The translations under genes were made by a program, and so were the position numbers. Shown here piece by piece: positions 28,191 through 40,800 of a stretch of 64,000 nt of DNA (position 1 is its first letter; each line of letters begins with the position of its first letter). The DNA comes from Ailurus styani (taxonomy: Eukaryota > Chordata > Mammalia > Carnivora > Ailuridae). A model generated the notes under the pieces. The model made no database searches. It saw nothing but the letters and a program-made list of their open reading frames with translations, and was not told the DNA's origin. Location of the stretch: positions 402,184-466,183 of the forward strand of contig LNAC01000683.1 in NCBI GenBank assembly GCA_002007465.1, given 5' to 3'.

Positions 28191-28414
28191 CATTTTGAGT
28201 CTATTTTTGTGTGTGGTGTAAAGAAATGGTCCAGAAACAGACACATAGATCAATGGAACAGAATAGAGAACCCAGAAATTGACCCTCACTCTACAGTCAA
28301 CTCATCTTCAACAAAACAGGAAAGAACATCCAATGGAAAAAAGACAGTCCCTTCAACAAATGATGTTGGGAAAATTGGACAGCCACATGCAAAAGAATGA
28401 AACTGGACCATTTC

Positions 28415-29598
28415 TGCTGCGAGCCGCATGGGCCTCGCTGGCTGACACAGTCACAGCATGAAAACGGCAGCGTTTGCACAGCTCCCGCCAAACAAAGCAA
28501 AGCTGGTAACTCCTTCCACTGTTTCTGATCTCTATCTTAGGATTTATCCTATAACTTATATTTGGGCCTCTAGGTACTCCTAACCATACCGAGATTATTC
28601 AGCCAAGGCCATATGAGAAGAATCTGACCCTTAGCCCCACGACAAGGACCTCAGATCTTGTCTCTGTAACAGTTCCTTCTACTGTTATCTGTTTGAGCTC
28701 TTGCAGATCAGGAGGAAAAATTTTAAGGCACCTTGATGCCCTGGAGCTAGGGGCTAGCTCTGCCTGGAGAAGGAGAGCCCTATCTAAAGACAGGGCACAA
28801 ACAAAAGCAGAGCACTGGTTACTTCATGTTCCCTTAATAATTAATAGCAAGTTATGGTGCCTCCTCGAGGCCTGCACTCCATGAATGTTCTTACAACACC
28901 CACTCCCATGTTCTCGTATACCGGTGTTTACAATGAGAATGTAGATGTGACAGTTAATATAAAGACAAAAAGGGGTTTAAAAAGACCTTGCCATTTGTTC
29001 AAAGAATGGCAAGAATAGCAAAGAACAGGACCCCCACAGTGTCTACTACTCAGTCACAAGGAAACAGACTTGCAAACTACTGAAGCCTGACTTGTGTACC
29101 AATGGCTACTATGTCTAACCATAAAGCCTATGTATTAATCATACTAGTAACTTGACATTTTCTCACTTCACTTGTTTTTCTTTAAAAAAAATGCCTTGTT
29201 ATTCTACTTTTGTGAGAATTTCCTTAATCCTTCTCTAAAAATAAGAGCATGACCCACTTACACCTGTATGCCTGGGGCAAACCCATTAAGGGTCATGTTT
29301 CTAAAAAATGTATAATCTATCTGTATTATGGTTGGGGGTTCGGTACATGGGAAAATATATAAAAAATGTTTTTCACTGATCAAAGTGCTTTGTATCTCTA
29401 AAAATAATTAATCTTAAAAATCATGCTATTGTTGTTATGTCATGTACTGCCTGACTCACTGCCTATAAATAAAGATACTGGGACCAGCAGAGGAGAGATG
29501 CTTGCTTGGTGATCAGAATCTCTTGGCTCTCTCACTCCTTTCACTGACACCATCCATCCTTCAGGGACCCCTGGACCTGTTGGAGCTGGACTCAGGCA
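28415..29598 (+). mobile_element. Solo LTR of an endogenous retrovirus, inserted in LINE-1
   Basis: A 1184-bp block starting TGCTGC and ending GGCA, with the perfect 6-bp duplication CATTTC at 28409-28414 and 29599-29604. The L1 sequence is continuous across it when it is removed. A TATAAA at 29464 overlaps an AATAAA at 29468, followed by a CT-rich stretch and the 3' terminal region, which fits the U3-R-U5 order on the plus strand. No gag, pol or env frame is present. A 6-bp duplication is usual for class II (beta-like) elements, so that class is inferred. It is a recombined single LTR and does not encode a virus. Confidence 0.85.
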
Positions 29599-29640
29599 CA
29601 TTTCCTTACACCACACACAAAAATAAACCCAGTCCTATTT

Positions 29641-31484
29641 CTATCAACTCCAAACCTACCTTGCCTACTCCCTTTTTAGGCATTCCTTCTTACAGTGGAA
29701 ATCAAGAGCCTTTATAAGTTATTTGGCATTGACTTTAATAATTAAAAAGAGAAGCTTGAAATTTTGAAAGAGTCTAGGCGAGAAGTCAGGTGAAATGGCT
29801 AGGAACATGAGAGCCCAGACTTTACTTCTCCTCTGGCTAATTTTATCCACAATTCCCATTCCCCTGGGATCTCTGTGTTCCCTCCACATGTATCTCTATT
29901 CAGGGATTCTGAAAGCTGACCAAAGATTTACATTTAGGCAGCATTTCCGGAAGGGATATTTTCATTTCCCTTGGCTTTACTTAGACTTGGAGCCTAGCTC
30001 TAATAAGGAATTAAGGATGATATAGAAACTAGGATTTTCAAGTCAGATACAAAACATTTATCAGGCAGCTATGCACTTCAGGATTCTAAGGGAAAATCAA
30101 AATAAAGATGTTATTCGTGTTCCTGCTTATAGCTGAAGGTCGGAGGGAGAGAAGGGTGGATTTGCTGCAACGCGAAGCTGAGGGCCACAGTCATGGTCAC
30201 TGGGGACTAGGGTCAGTACAGACTTTCACAGAAATGCATAAAAAGTTTATCATCTTTGCTTCCAGGAAAAGAATGAGAATATGCAAGTAGTGTCTGGACA
30301 GAGACCCTTGTCTCCTCCCAACTTTGTGGCCTCCATGTCCTCTGTGATTGATGGATAATTCATTTACCAAGTCTCAGGATTCCCAAGAGAAGCCACATCA
30401 GGATTCAGGAGGCAGGCAAGAATTTTCCTCTCCTCATCTTGAAACAATCCACATTGGAAGTTGTTATCTAGAATGCCTGGGTTCTATAGCAGAGGTGGAC
30501 TGAGAGGGATGAGTTGATGCCTGGAGTCTCACTTGGGACATCACATTTCAAAAGCTTTCTAGGGCCAGGGTTATGGGAGCACTAAATCAGCAGGGGTAAG
30601 TTCCATGATAGTAGAGAGACAGGGACTGGAACAGCTGGACTTTTGGGTTCCAACACTTACCCCACAATATGACCAGCTCACTTTCCTCTCTCACTTGGCT
30701 ATCGCTATGGGCTTTCTAATTGCTGCTGGCCAGGGGGCTGTGAGGGAGCCATAACTTCTGGGCACTTCCTCTACAGGGAGGAACATCTCTGGCACAGGGA
30801 GGGAGAGAGCACAATGGGATCAAACCTGTCAGAGGAAAGGAGACCCACCTTTGGGGGCAGAAGTCAGCAAAAACCTGTTTTCTCTGGGGATGTCTCATTT
30901 CTGGAGCAGAGGCCTTTGTAGGGGGCAGAAGGGAGAAAAATGAGGGTGACTGGGTCCCAAATCATTGAATCTTCTTACCATGCCAGCACTCACTGTTCAG
31001 GAGCGGGTGTGCTGGCATAGTCAGCTGCGAGGGGGACTGGGTGCTGGGAGGGAGGGCGGAGCACTGTGACCATGAGGCCAGAGAATGAGACTCAGAAGGC
31101 AACAGAGGCTGTCAGGATAGACCCTGGCTCTGTGGGGCCAGAAGAACAAAACTCTGGGAAGTCCAAGGGGCTGAAAGGGAGACCTGGACTCTGGCAGAAG
31201 GAGCTCGACACTTTCTTGCACAAACCTCAATTACACTATGTTCTTCGGTTGGTCCCTCTCACATCCAACCCATCCAGGTCATGCTGCCAAGTTACACTAA
31301 GGAACAAAGCGAAGCTGGATTGGGAGAAAAGCTCTGTTCCCAGGAGCTGTGTGAGTTTGAACAAGGTACTTCTCTGAGTCTCGGTTTTGCCATCTGTCAA
31401 AAAAGCATAATAAGAAAGAACTGGCAGAGTTATCAGACGACTGAAGTATGTGATGTGAAAGCAAGCACAGCGCAAACTTTCGTT
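29641..31484. other. Intergenic stretch
   Basis: No family-matching exon. One open frame at 29795-30025 on the plus strand starts with a hydrophobic signal-like stretch (QTLLLLWLILSTIPIPLGS) but then has no domain or conserved partner. The rest is unique DNA. Confidence 0.45.
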
Positions 31485-31562
31485 TTATTTTTTTTTAATT
31501 TTTCAGTGTTCCAAGATTCATTGTTTATGCACCACACGCAGTGCTCCATGTAATATGTTTTA
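31485..31562 (-). mobile_element. LINE-1 3' end scrap
   Basis: A T tract then 'GTGTTCCAAGATTCATTGTTTATGCACCACAC' on the plus strand, the minus-strand terminal block of a carnivoran L1. Confidence 0.65.
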
Positions 31563-32334
31563 TTACCAATGGTGTGTGAGTGGAAGCGCGTTCGGCGCAG
31601 GAAGCTGGGGCTAGGAACTGCACCCCATCAGAGCAGGGGACTGTGCCGGGGTCAAATTGCAGGCGGGCTCGGGGCTCAGCTGGTGGCTGCCTGTCTTCTG
31701 CAGTGGCCTGCAGGGTGCTGGGGCAGAAGGGGCTCCTCCAGGGGTGGGGGTGGGGGTGCCTGCTGTGAACCACTGATCAGCTCAGTTACTAAGAGAGATC
31801 CAGGAACCTCGAGCCAAGTGGAGCCTAGAGGGAAGAAGGGAGGGCCGCATACTCAGGGACCACAGAATCCTCGCTGCTCTGGTCCCTTGTCCCTCACCCC
31901 CAATCCTGGCCAGCCCTGCCCGGGCTGACCCCACTGCCCTCACACCTGGCGCCCACCTCAGCTCTAGGGGTCTTGGGCACTGATCTCTCCTGGAGGTGTC
32001 CGGGTGGGGCCTGGCGTTAAGCTTGTAAGGAGGGAGCCATTCCCTCCTTACCCCTCATTATGTAATTTTCTCTAATGAGAACCCATCCCTGGAGCTTGTC
32101 AGAGGATTTCCCCCTAGATTTCAAAGTGAGCCTTAGTAGGGGAGGAGAGAAGTGGGAAGGGAGACAATCAGCCTCTTTGCTGGGGCCCATAATCCCTGTT
32201 GCATTTGGAGAGCCCTCTACTCCCTGAATATACACCCTTTGACCCCCAGTGCTCCATTTGGGTGCCTTATCAGGTTGGATGTTTGGCACTCCCCGGGGGT
32301 GGGGGTGGGCAGATGTGTTCTTGCTTGTTTTATT
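31563..32334. other. GC-rich intergenic stretch
   Basis: Unique, G/C-rich DNA with short open frames on both strands and no recognised domain. It has no clear promoter or exon signals. Confidence 0.4.
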
Positions 32335-32357
32335 TTGTTGTTGTTGTTGTTGTTGTT
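32335..32357. repeat. (TTG)n microsatellite at a SINE tail
   Basis: About seven TTG units directly before the A-rich tail of the neighbouring minus-strand SINE. Confidence 0.9.
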
Positions 32358-32532
32358 TTAAGATTTTATTTATTTATTTAACAGAGAGATACAGAGAAAG
32401 AGGGAACATAGGCAGGGGCAGTGGGAGAAGGAGAGGCAGGCTTCCCGCTGAGCAGGGAGCCCAATGCAGGGCTCAGTCCCAGCACCCTGGGATCATGACC
32501 TGAGCCAAAGGACTGAGCCACCCAGGCACCCC
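32358..32532 (-). mobile_element. CAN-type SINE, minus strand
   Basis: Head at right ('GGTGCCTGGGTGGCTCAGTC' on the minus strand), slightly shortened between the A and B box regions. TGTTTT-TTTTGT repeats flank it. Confidence 0.9.
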
Positions 32533-33007
32533 TGTTTTGTTTTGTAAATTGGGGTCCAGTTTGGAGAAATTCAATAGTTAAAGACTTAGGGATAGGCGGT
32601 ATCTTCTTTTCTTCTGAGAAAAAGTGACACTCCTGTCCCAACAGCTGCCACATGCCTAGTCACCATCTGCCCAGATGACTAAAAACCTGGCATTCTTGTC
32701 CTTTTTTCCTCAGGCACCTCAGCCCCTTCCAGAACCGAGGTGTTCCTATCTGCCTCAAGGCTCTTTCCAGGGACTTAACTCTGGGGTCCCTCTGACATCT
32801 GGCATGCCAACATTCTGGGGTCCAAGCTACAATCCTGCCTTTAGCAGAGCAGAACTCTGGTGGGAGATTCAGAGAGATCCCGAGGCCTGAGGGCACCCCC
32901 CAGCCTGGAGTGGACCCTCGCAGATAACTCATGAGTGTCCACATTAGGACTACTGTCTATGGTAAACTTCCAGATTCCTGCAAATGGGAATGCCAAAAGT
33001 AGCAAAT

Positions 33008-33239
33008 AGTGACTGCTTTTTTTTTTTAAGATTTTATTTATTTATTTGACACAGAGAGAGAGAGAGAGATCAGATAGGCAGTAGGCAGAGAGGCAGGCAG
33101 AGAGAGAGGAGGAAGCAGGCTCCCCGCCGAGCAGAGAGCCCGATGTGGGCCTCGATCCCAGGACCCTGGGATCATGACCTGAGCCAAAGGCAGCGGCTTT
33201 AACCCACTGAGCCACCCAGGCGCCCAGTGACTGCTTTTT
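33008..33239 (-). mobile_element. CAN-type SINE with target-site duplication
   Basis: AGTGACTGCTTTT lies at 33008-33020 and 33226-33238. The SINE body at 33021-33225 is full length with an AG-rich expansion. Confidence 0.95.
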
Positions 33240-34898
33240 GATTCCAAATGAAGTTAAAGCTGGAAGGCCTGTGACAAACTAAAGCGTCTTTCTGCTCAGG
33301 GAAGTTGCTGATCCTCCTCTGATAAGAGTGAGAGCCAAGGCTATGTGGATGATGGGCCATGGTTCTGCTGGGACTGACATTTGGGTATAGAATAGTTTCA
33401 GACCAGGGCTAGTGTCCTAACATAAATTTGGGATGTAGTAGTTGCCCATGAATATTGAGTTTAATTCATTAGAGTCCTGTTTTATTCTGTGTAGTATTGC
33501 CTCATGATAACCCTTAATGAATTATGTATTAATTTTAATTTTCCTTTATTGATGTCTCAGGTGGCAACTATGCCTTATACTTCTTTATAATGCTCAACAG
33601 AATTTATAAAAGGTGCTTAGAAGTACTTGCTAATTAACACATTTTCTCCTTGTTTTGTCACCATGCAAATGAGCCCAGCAGGAACTCAGGAATGACTCAT
33701 CTTAGGAGCAATAGAAATTCAACCTCCTCTTCCAGACCCTCCAAAGAATTCCTATTCTCTAGCCACTCTTGATTAAGGTCATCTGTAAGGTCACAGCCAG
33801 AGTCAGAAATGCCAGCCAGGACTTCTCCCAACTGATAGTCCAGTAATTATGATGTTCTTACTTTACAAATATTTTGCACTTTGTTATAAAAAGACCAATA
33901 GATAGGAAGCTATACGTTATCTGTCTACTCTTTCCCCCTCTGCCAAATCAGTAATAGCTAAAAGGGCTTTAATAAGTTGGAGAGAAAATCCAGATGAGAT
34001 GCCTACAAGGAGGAAAATCAGAACCTGGGGTGCCAGTGTGAGGAGAGACAGAATGGGGGCAATAGAGAAGGTGAGTGACTCCTCCAGGAAAAAGCCTGGA
34101 TTGGCTTTTGGGAGAACAAACAGGAAAATAAATGATGAGTGGGGAACACCATCAGGGAAGGCCTGATGAGGGTGAATGGGTAACACCACAGGCCAAAAAA
34201 AAAAAAATTCCTCCCTGCATGCCACCCACAACCCAGCAAGCCAAATCAGCAGGATGCCTACTATGGACATTTAGAAAAATGAAAGGATTCAGGAAGATGA
34301 GGGAAGAACCATCTGAATGAGAGGTATTTATGATCTTTTCTGAAATCTTCCTTTCTCTCAGGTGTAGAGATGGTGAAGGAAATAAGTCTTCTTTTCTTCT
34401 CAGATCCTACTTTTTCATTTTAAAAAGGAGGGTGTCAAGTGTCCTGGGAACTCAAAGACAAGCCTGCTTATACTAAAAGTCTAAGTAATAGAAATATTAT
34501 AGATTGGTCCTGAAACCTAACTTACAGTCAGATCTGGGGCATTGCCTTCTAAGGCCCCCAAGCTTCCTTAGCTAGGCTGCTCCTCCCAAGACTCAGTATG
34601 TGTGCAGTATTTGTGCCCACCCCATATGTCCATCAAACATCCTTTCATTCTGAGACCATCATCTTCTATAGAGAACACATGCTCATATTAATCATTCTTT
34701 CTTTTATATCTGCCAGACTCACATCCTTCTTGCTTATCATCTCATCCTTAGACCAGTTTCAATAAGAACACCGCAGATGAAGGGTTAATGCTGTTAACTG
34801 TCAGTACTTTGCCCTTCCTGGAGTCCAGGAAATATGATTTGTGAATCTAATTCCTCATCTTAGGAAGTGCATGGAAGAGCTGGGCACTTTCTAAAGAA
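33240..34898. other. Intergenic stretch downstream of MUCL3
   Basis: It probably includes the MUCL3 3' UTR just below 34899, but no clear AATAAA was found close by. A hydrophobic minus-strand open frame at 33917-34270 lacks splice and family support. Confidence 0.45.
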
Positions 34899-37800
34899 TC
34901 ACCGTGGGGAAGCAATCTGGCCCATGCCGAGAGTCTGCTGCTCCATCAGGTAGACTGGGTAGGAGTTAGGGCCCCCATCATTCTCTGGGTCACTATCCTC
35001 CTTGTTCTGTATCAGGGCACGGCGTGTTTTTGCCATATAGGAGACCTGATATTAGGAGAAAGGAAGAATGGGTTTCATTTGCTATGCCATTTGCTTTCCT
35101 TAATGCCCATAATCGTTTGATTCTATTCTTCCTGACCCTAGACCTTTAGCTTCCTCCTTTCCCAAGATTCCATCCAATCCTTGATCCTTATTCCAGCCCC
35201 AGATCCCATGCACCAAGTCCCAGACTTCTCCACCTCTCTCCTCTGTCCAATTTTTCCTATCCTAATATCCCCTATTCTCACATTCCAGATTCTTTCTCCA
35301 ACCCCCAATTTTTCCCTATTCTACATCCTTTTTTCTCACCCACAGACTTCTCTCCAATGTCATTGTTCATGCACCATGCATCACTGTCTTTCCCCATAGT
35401 TTTCACCACCACTACCCTTCTATTACCATTCCCCCATCCCTGACCATGCCTCTTTTTCCGAGCTAATTACTCTCTCTGGTTCAGATCCATAATCTCTTGT
35501 CAACACCCTATCTCCTGGGTTCGTTCCCCTGTAGCATCCCTCTTCCTTACCAAAAAGATAAGGCCAAGGAACATGAGGAAGAGAATCACAGCCACCAGGA
35601 CCACAATAACTATGGCCCATGCAGGGAATGAATCATTCTCTCTCATTCTTCCAGCATGAAGACCTCTGTGTGAGCCATCGTTGTTCTGATATGGATGACT
35701 TTTGTTGCTCAGGGTCTCTGATGTGGTGAAACTCTGCTCCTTGTGAGATGTGGTGAATGTAAAAGAACCAATGGGCACCTCATGGGTAACATCACTTTTA
35801 TTTGGACCAGGAGAAGTATTAGTGACAGATTTGTCACGATTTGTAGATTTGGCTGGAGTTCTTGTAGTCTTCCTATTGGCTAGAGTGGTCTTCTCTCTAT
35901 GGTCCTTGGATCCTTCTTGGGCTCCTGTGGTCTTCCCCGCATCATCCGTGGACCCTTCTAGGGCTCTTGTGGTCTTCCCATTGGCTAGGGTAGTCTTCTC
36001 CCCATGGCCCTGGGACCCTTCTAGGGCTCCTGTGGTCTTCCCATTGGCTAGGGTAGTCTTCTCCCCATGGCCCTGGGACCCTTCTAGGGCTCCTGTGGTC
36101 TTCCCATTGGCTAGGGTGGTCTTCCCTGCATCATCCGTGGACCCTCCTGGGGCTCTTGTGGTCTTCCCATCCACTAGGGTGGTCTTCTGCCCATGGTCCT
36201 TGGGCCCTTCTGGGGCTCCTGTGGTCTTCCCTGCATCATCCGTGGACCCTTCCAGGGCTCTTGTGGTCTTCCTGTTGGCTAGGGTGGTCTTCCCCACATC
36301 ATCCGTGGACCCTTCAGGGGCTCTTGTCTTCCCGTTGGCCAGGGTGGTCTTCTCCCTATGGTCCTTGGACCCTTCTTGGGCTCCTGTGGTTTTCTGTGCA
36401 TCATCCGTGGACCCTTCTGGGGCTCTGGTGGCCTTCCCATTGGCTAGGGTGGTCTTCTCCCCATGGTCCTTGGACCCGTCTAGGGCTCCTATGGTCTTCC
36501 TATTGGCTAGGGTGGTCTTCCCTACATCATCTGTGGACCCTTCTGGGGCTCTCGTGGTCTTCCTGTCCTCTAGGGTGGTCTTCTGCCCATGGTCCTTGGA
36601 CCCTTCTGGGGCATCTGTGGTCTTCCCTGCATCATCCGTGGACCCTTCCAGGGCTCTTGTGGTCTTCCTGTTGGCTAGGGTGGTCTTCTCCGCATCATCC
36701 GTGGACCCTTCAGGGGCTCTTGTCTTCCCGTTGGCCAGGGTGGTCTTCTCCCTATGGTCCTTGGACCCTTCTTGGGCTCCTGTGGTCTTCTGCACATCAT
36801 CTGTGGACCCTTCTGGGGCTCTGGTGGCCTTCCCATTGGCTAGGGTGGTCTTCTCCCCATGGTCCTTGGACCCGTCTAGGGCTCCTATGGTCTTCCTATT
36901 GGCTAGGGTGGTCTTCCCTACATCATCTGTGGACCCTTCTGGGGCTCTCGTGGTCTTCCTGTCCGCTAGGGTGGTCTTCTGCCCATGGTCCTTGGACCCT
37001 TCTGGGGCATCTGTGGTCTTCCCTGCATCATCCGTGGACCCTTCCAGGGCTCTTGTGGTCTTCCTGTTGGCTAGGGTGGTCTTCTCCGCATCATCCGTGG
37101 ACCCTTCAGGGGCTCTTGTCTTCCCGTTGGCCAGGGTGGTCTTCTCCCTATGGTCCTTGGACCCTTCTTGGGCTCCTGTGGTCTTCTGCACATCATCTGT
37201 GGACCCTTCTGGGGCTCTGGTGGCCTTCCCATTGGCTAGGGTGGTCTTCTCCCCATGGTCCTTGGACCCGTCTAGGGCTCCTATGGTCTTCCTATTGGCT
37301 AGGGTGGTCTTCCCTACATCATCTGTGGACCCTTCTGGGGCTCTCGTGGTCTTCCTGTCCGCTAGGGTGGTCTTCTGCCCATGGTCCTTGGACCCTTCTA
37401 GGGCTCCTGTGGTCTTCCCCGCATCATTCGTGGACCTTTCAGGGGCTCTTGTCTTCCCATTGGCTAGGGTGGTCTTCTCCCTATGGTCCTTGGACCCTTC
37501 TAGGGCTCTTGTGGTCTTCCCTGCATCTTCCTTGGACTCTTCTGGAGCTCTTGTGGTCTTCCTGGTGGATGGAGTGCTGCTCTCTCCATATTTCTTGGTA
37601 TTTTCTTGGGTTGTTGTGGTCCTCTTATCAGTTGATTTAGTATCTTCTCCATGTTTTGTAGACTCTGCTAGAACTCCTGTGATCCTCTTATAAAGCAATG
37701 TGGTCCCATTTCCATGTTCCAGTGAGTTTTCTAGTGATCTTGTGATATTTATATGAGCCAGTGTGGTCCTATGTCCTCGTTCACTAAGTGTTGCTGGCAT

Positions 37801-40800
37801 TTGTGTGGTCTTTTCAATGGCTGATGTGGTCCTGTTTATTAGTTCTGTAGTAATTATCACAGTCTTGCCTGAGGCAGCTGTAGTTCTGGAACTAGGGGCT
37901 GTTTTATAATCTTCAGCTCTTTTTGTAACCTCATGTGATATCTTTGTGGATGTTTTGGTTTTGCCTGAGGAGGATGTAGGTATTTTATTGCTCTCTGTAC
38001 TGGCCAAGTTGTGGACAGGACTTATAGTCTTGTGTGAAGTAGTGCTTCTACTGTATACAGTATTGATATTTCCTGAAGGTGTTGCAGTTTTACCTTGGTT
38101 TCCTGTATCCATTTTGTTTCTGTTGTGCTTACTGCAAGCTGTTTTGTTCTTGGGTGCTGGGGTTGGATCTTTTGTACCAGACAGTCCTTTATGTGTGTTA
38201 GTAGAGTCAGTAGTATTAAGAGAGCGTCCATTCCGGACATTTGGGTCTTTTCCTTGATTGCTGGGGTTTTTTCCAGAAGTAGGAGGAACTATATGATGAC
38301 TTGTATAGTTTTGAGAATTACCTGTAGGTTTGTAAATCGGCTTGGAATGGTGTGTAGTATTGCAATGGCGTTTTGGCTTATGGGTTTCTGTAGATTTACT
38401 GAGGTCTGGAGGGCTATGGCCTGAATGAAGAGCAGTATGATCAGAAGGTGTACTATAAATGAGGCCTGATGTAAGAGGGAACAAATGATCAGATGTTGTG
38501 GAATCACTAGTTTTCTGAAGTTCCTTAAATGTGATAGCACCTGCGAAGGAAGGGAAGCAAATAAGAAACTTTCATTATGTTCTTTCTTGCTTCTCTGCCC
38601 ACTTCTGTCTTTGGGGACCCCTTTATTACCCTAGATATATCTCCCCAGCCAGTATTCCCAGAATACTATGATATGTAATCCCCACTCTCTCCTTTAGTCT
38701 CTGGACCTTTGTTCAGGCTGTGCCTTCAGCAAGAATGCCACCATACTTCTTTTCCTCATCTACTCTTCAGTTCTCAGTTTCAGACCTTTCTGGATTTATA
38801 GCATCATTCCAGATCCTTCCAAGCAGATAAGAGCTAGCTTCATCTTAGTGCTCCAAAAATTATTTGTTAATACCCTTTCCTGCTACCTTCAACTTGACAT
38901 TACAGTTATTTGTCTGCCTGTCAACCTCTACTTCCTGCTCTGCCTATCAAATCATAAGATTTTGTGATCAGATATTGACTGGAACTTTGTTCCACAAATG
39001 CTCCTTTAGAGTTTATATACTTATGGAGTGGAGTTCCCTTTCCATGACAGAGTTGAGAGGAATGGGAACAAATATCAGAATCTCCATCTTTCCATAACAT
39101 TCAAGCTCCATCACAAATGTAACTGTGTGAGAGACTGAGGTAAGATTTCTGATAGAACTCCCCATAGGGATTAATAAGTAGACATAGATGATGAATGAGA
39201 GAAAGGTAAGAAGAGGAATGGAGGGTGAATAGAGGAGGGAGATGGGAAAATTTCATTTTGGTGTGAAAGTTTGGCCTAGATGGAGAGAAGTAGATGAGAT
39301 GACTCAATTCTTATGGTTCCTCACTGACTCCCCCCACCCCCTCATACACCTAAAGTCACCCTCCTTAAAGAAAAAGGTATCTGGTTAGGGGTCCTGAGAG
39401 GAGTGAATGAGGCTGATGAATTCTGAGAAAGACTGAACATGTTTAAGGACAGGGTGTGAGAGAAAAAAACTCTATCAATGAGCAGATATGTGCCTTAATT
39501 ACATGGGAAAACAACCAATGGGGACAGAGGAGATGTCTCCAATATCTAGCTAGGAGATCGCCAAAGAGTGAGAGATAGTGTTGTTACATAACTGAGATTT
39601 CCAGTCTCTGTTAGCTCAAGGCGGCAACCAGAACCTGGACCCATTCCCAGTCATAGAAAAGCACAGTCCACCCACCTCCCTGCTGCCAACGAGAGTAGAG
39701 GGCTGGGGAACTCCTTGAAAGAAATAGGGTGGGAAAAGAAGGGGGTGAGGATACTAGAGAAGCCCATGTCTCTGAAGGGATTCGAGGTTAGGGAGAGAAA
39801 GGAGGGCTGAATTTTCAGGCCTTCAGTCCATTATGTTAGTTCCATTCTTTGATTCCGTCAGCAGCAACCCCAATGATAGCTGCTATTCATTGGCCACATT
39901 CTCTGGGCCAAGAGCTCAGGTGGTTGCCTCATAGACATTCTCTTTCTGTATTTTCCTCTAGGATGACTGATCTCATAGCTCCCCAAAAGGTGCCTTAGAA
40001 AGCTGTCAGCCTCCCTATCTTACATCCAAGAAACTTGAGTTTCAAGTTTCACCCTGGAGGAATGGTGACTTGCATACAATCCCACAGCAATGGCCATGGC
40101 CAACCTTTCTTGCACACTTACTGTGAGACAGGCAGGTCTTATGAATGAGGACATGTATTAATTCATTTACTTCTCACAACAGCTGTTTGAAGTTGAGAAC
40201 TATTCACTATTCTCTCCTTTTTATAGATGAGAAAACAAGGTTCAGAGAGGTTAAGTAATCTCCCCAAGGACACTCCCCAAGTAAGAAGTTGAGCCAGAGT
40301 TTGAACACACATTCTGTGTTCCCAGGCCTAGGCTCCTACTATTTAAGACTATATTACACAAACTATAGGTCAGCCCATTGGGAAAGGAAGAGCAGCACTG
40401 GAATTTGTGGAAACCCTAAAGAATGCTGTCTCTACATTTGTTTATTTAATCTTTACCACAAACCTGTGAGACAAGTGTATGATCTTACTATTTTATAGGT
40501 AAGGAAAGGAAGTTCAAAGAGATTAAATAATTGGCCAAGTCAGGCTTCTCACTATACCCCAGATGCTTTTTTTTTATTTTTAATTTTTTTTAGAGAGAGA
40601 ATTGGGGGACAGAGGGAGAGAGAGAATCTGGATCAGGCTCCACACTCAGCACGGAGCCTGACACAGGGCTCAATCTCATGACCCTGTGATCACAATCTGA
40701 GCTGAAATCAAGACTTAACTGACTGAGCCACCCAGGAATCCCTAACCCAGATGCTTTTAAATGTGATAAGGGATGAATAAATATACATAGAGTGAAGAAA

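Larger units (their letters stand above)
25990..28414 (-). mobile_element. LINE-1 with 5' inversion, hit by four later insertions
   Basis: The 3' UTR lies at 25990-26335 (minus strand), and continues after an insert as 26892-28232 through ORF2 end sequence ('ILPFAMTWMELEGIML', 27248-27066) and further ORF2. From about 28233 to 28414 the orientation flips: the plus strand now reads ORF2 ('STKQERTSNGKKTVPSTNDV' in a shifted frame), and the short segment 29599-29640 continues it after an LTR. Both arms contain the same 'TTACACCACACACAAAAATA' block in opposite orientation, which fixes the inversion point. Inserts are SINEs at 26042 and 28000, a retrocopy at 26339 and an LTR at 28415. Confidence 0.85.

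Noticed and set aside
28415..29598. A viral gene within the LTR block
   Set aside because: The block is a single LTR with no gag, pol or env similarity; only LTR signals are present.
33917..34270. A hydrophobic minus-strand frame as a membrane protein
   Set aside because: No conserved motif, poor start context, and it lies in the region expected to be MUCL3 3' flank.
35880..37580. Regularly spaced direct repeats resembling a CRISPR array
   Set aside because: The units are contiguous, in frame within MUCL3, without unique spacers, and the genome is mammalian.
36156..37640. A 494-codon Trp/Ser/Leu-rich plus-strand frame as a gene
   Set aside because: Antisense of the MUCL3 repeat array in another frame; composition is a by-product of the repeat.
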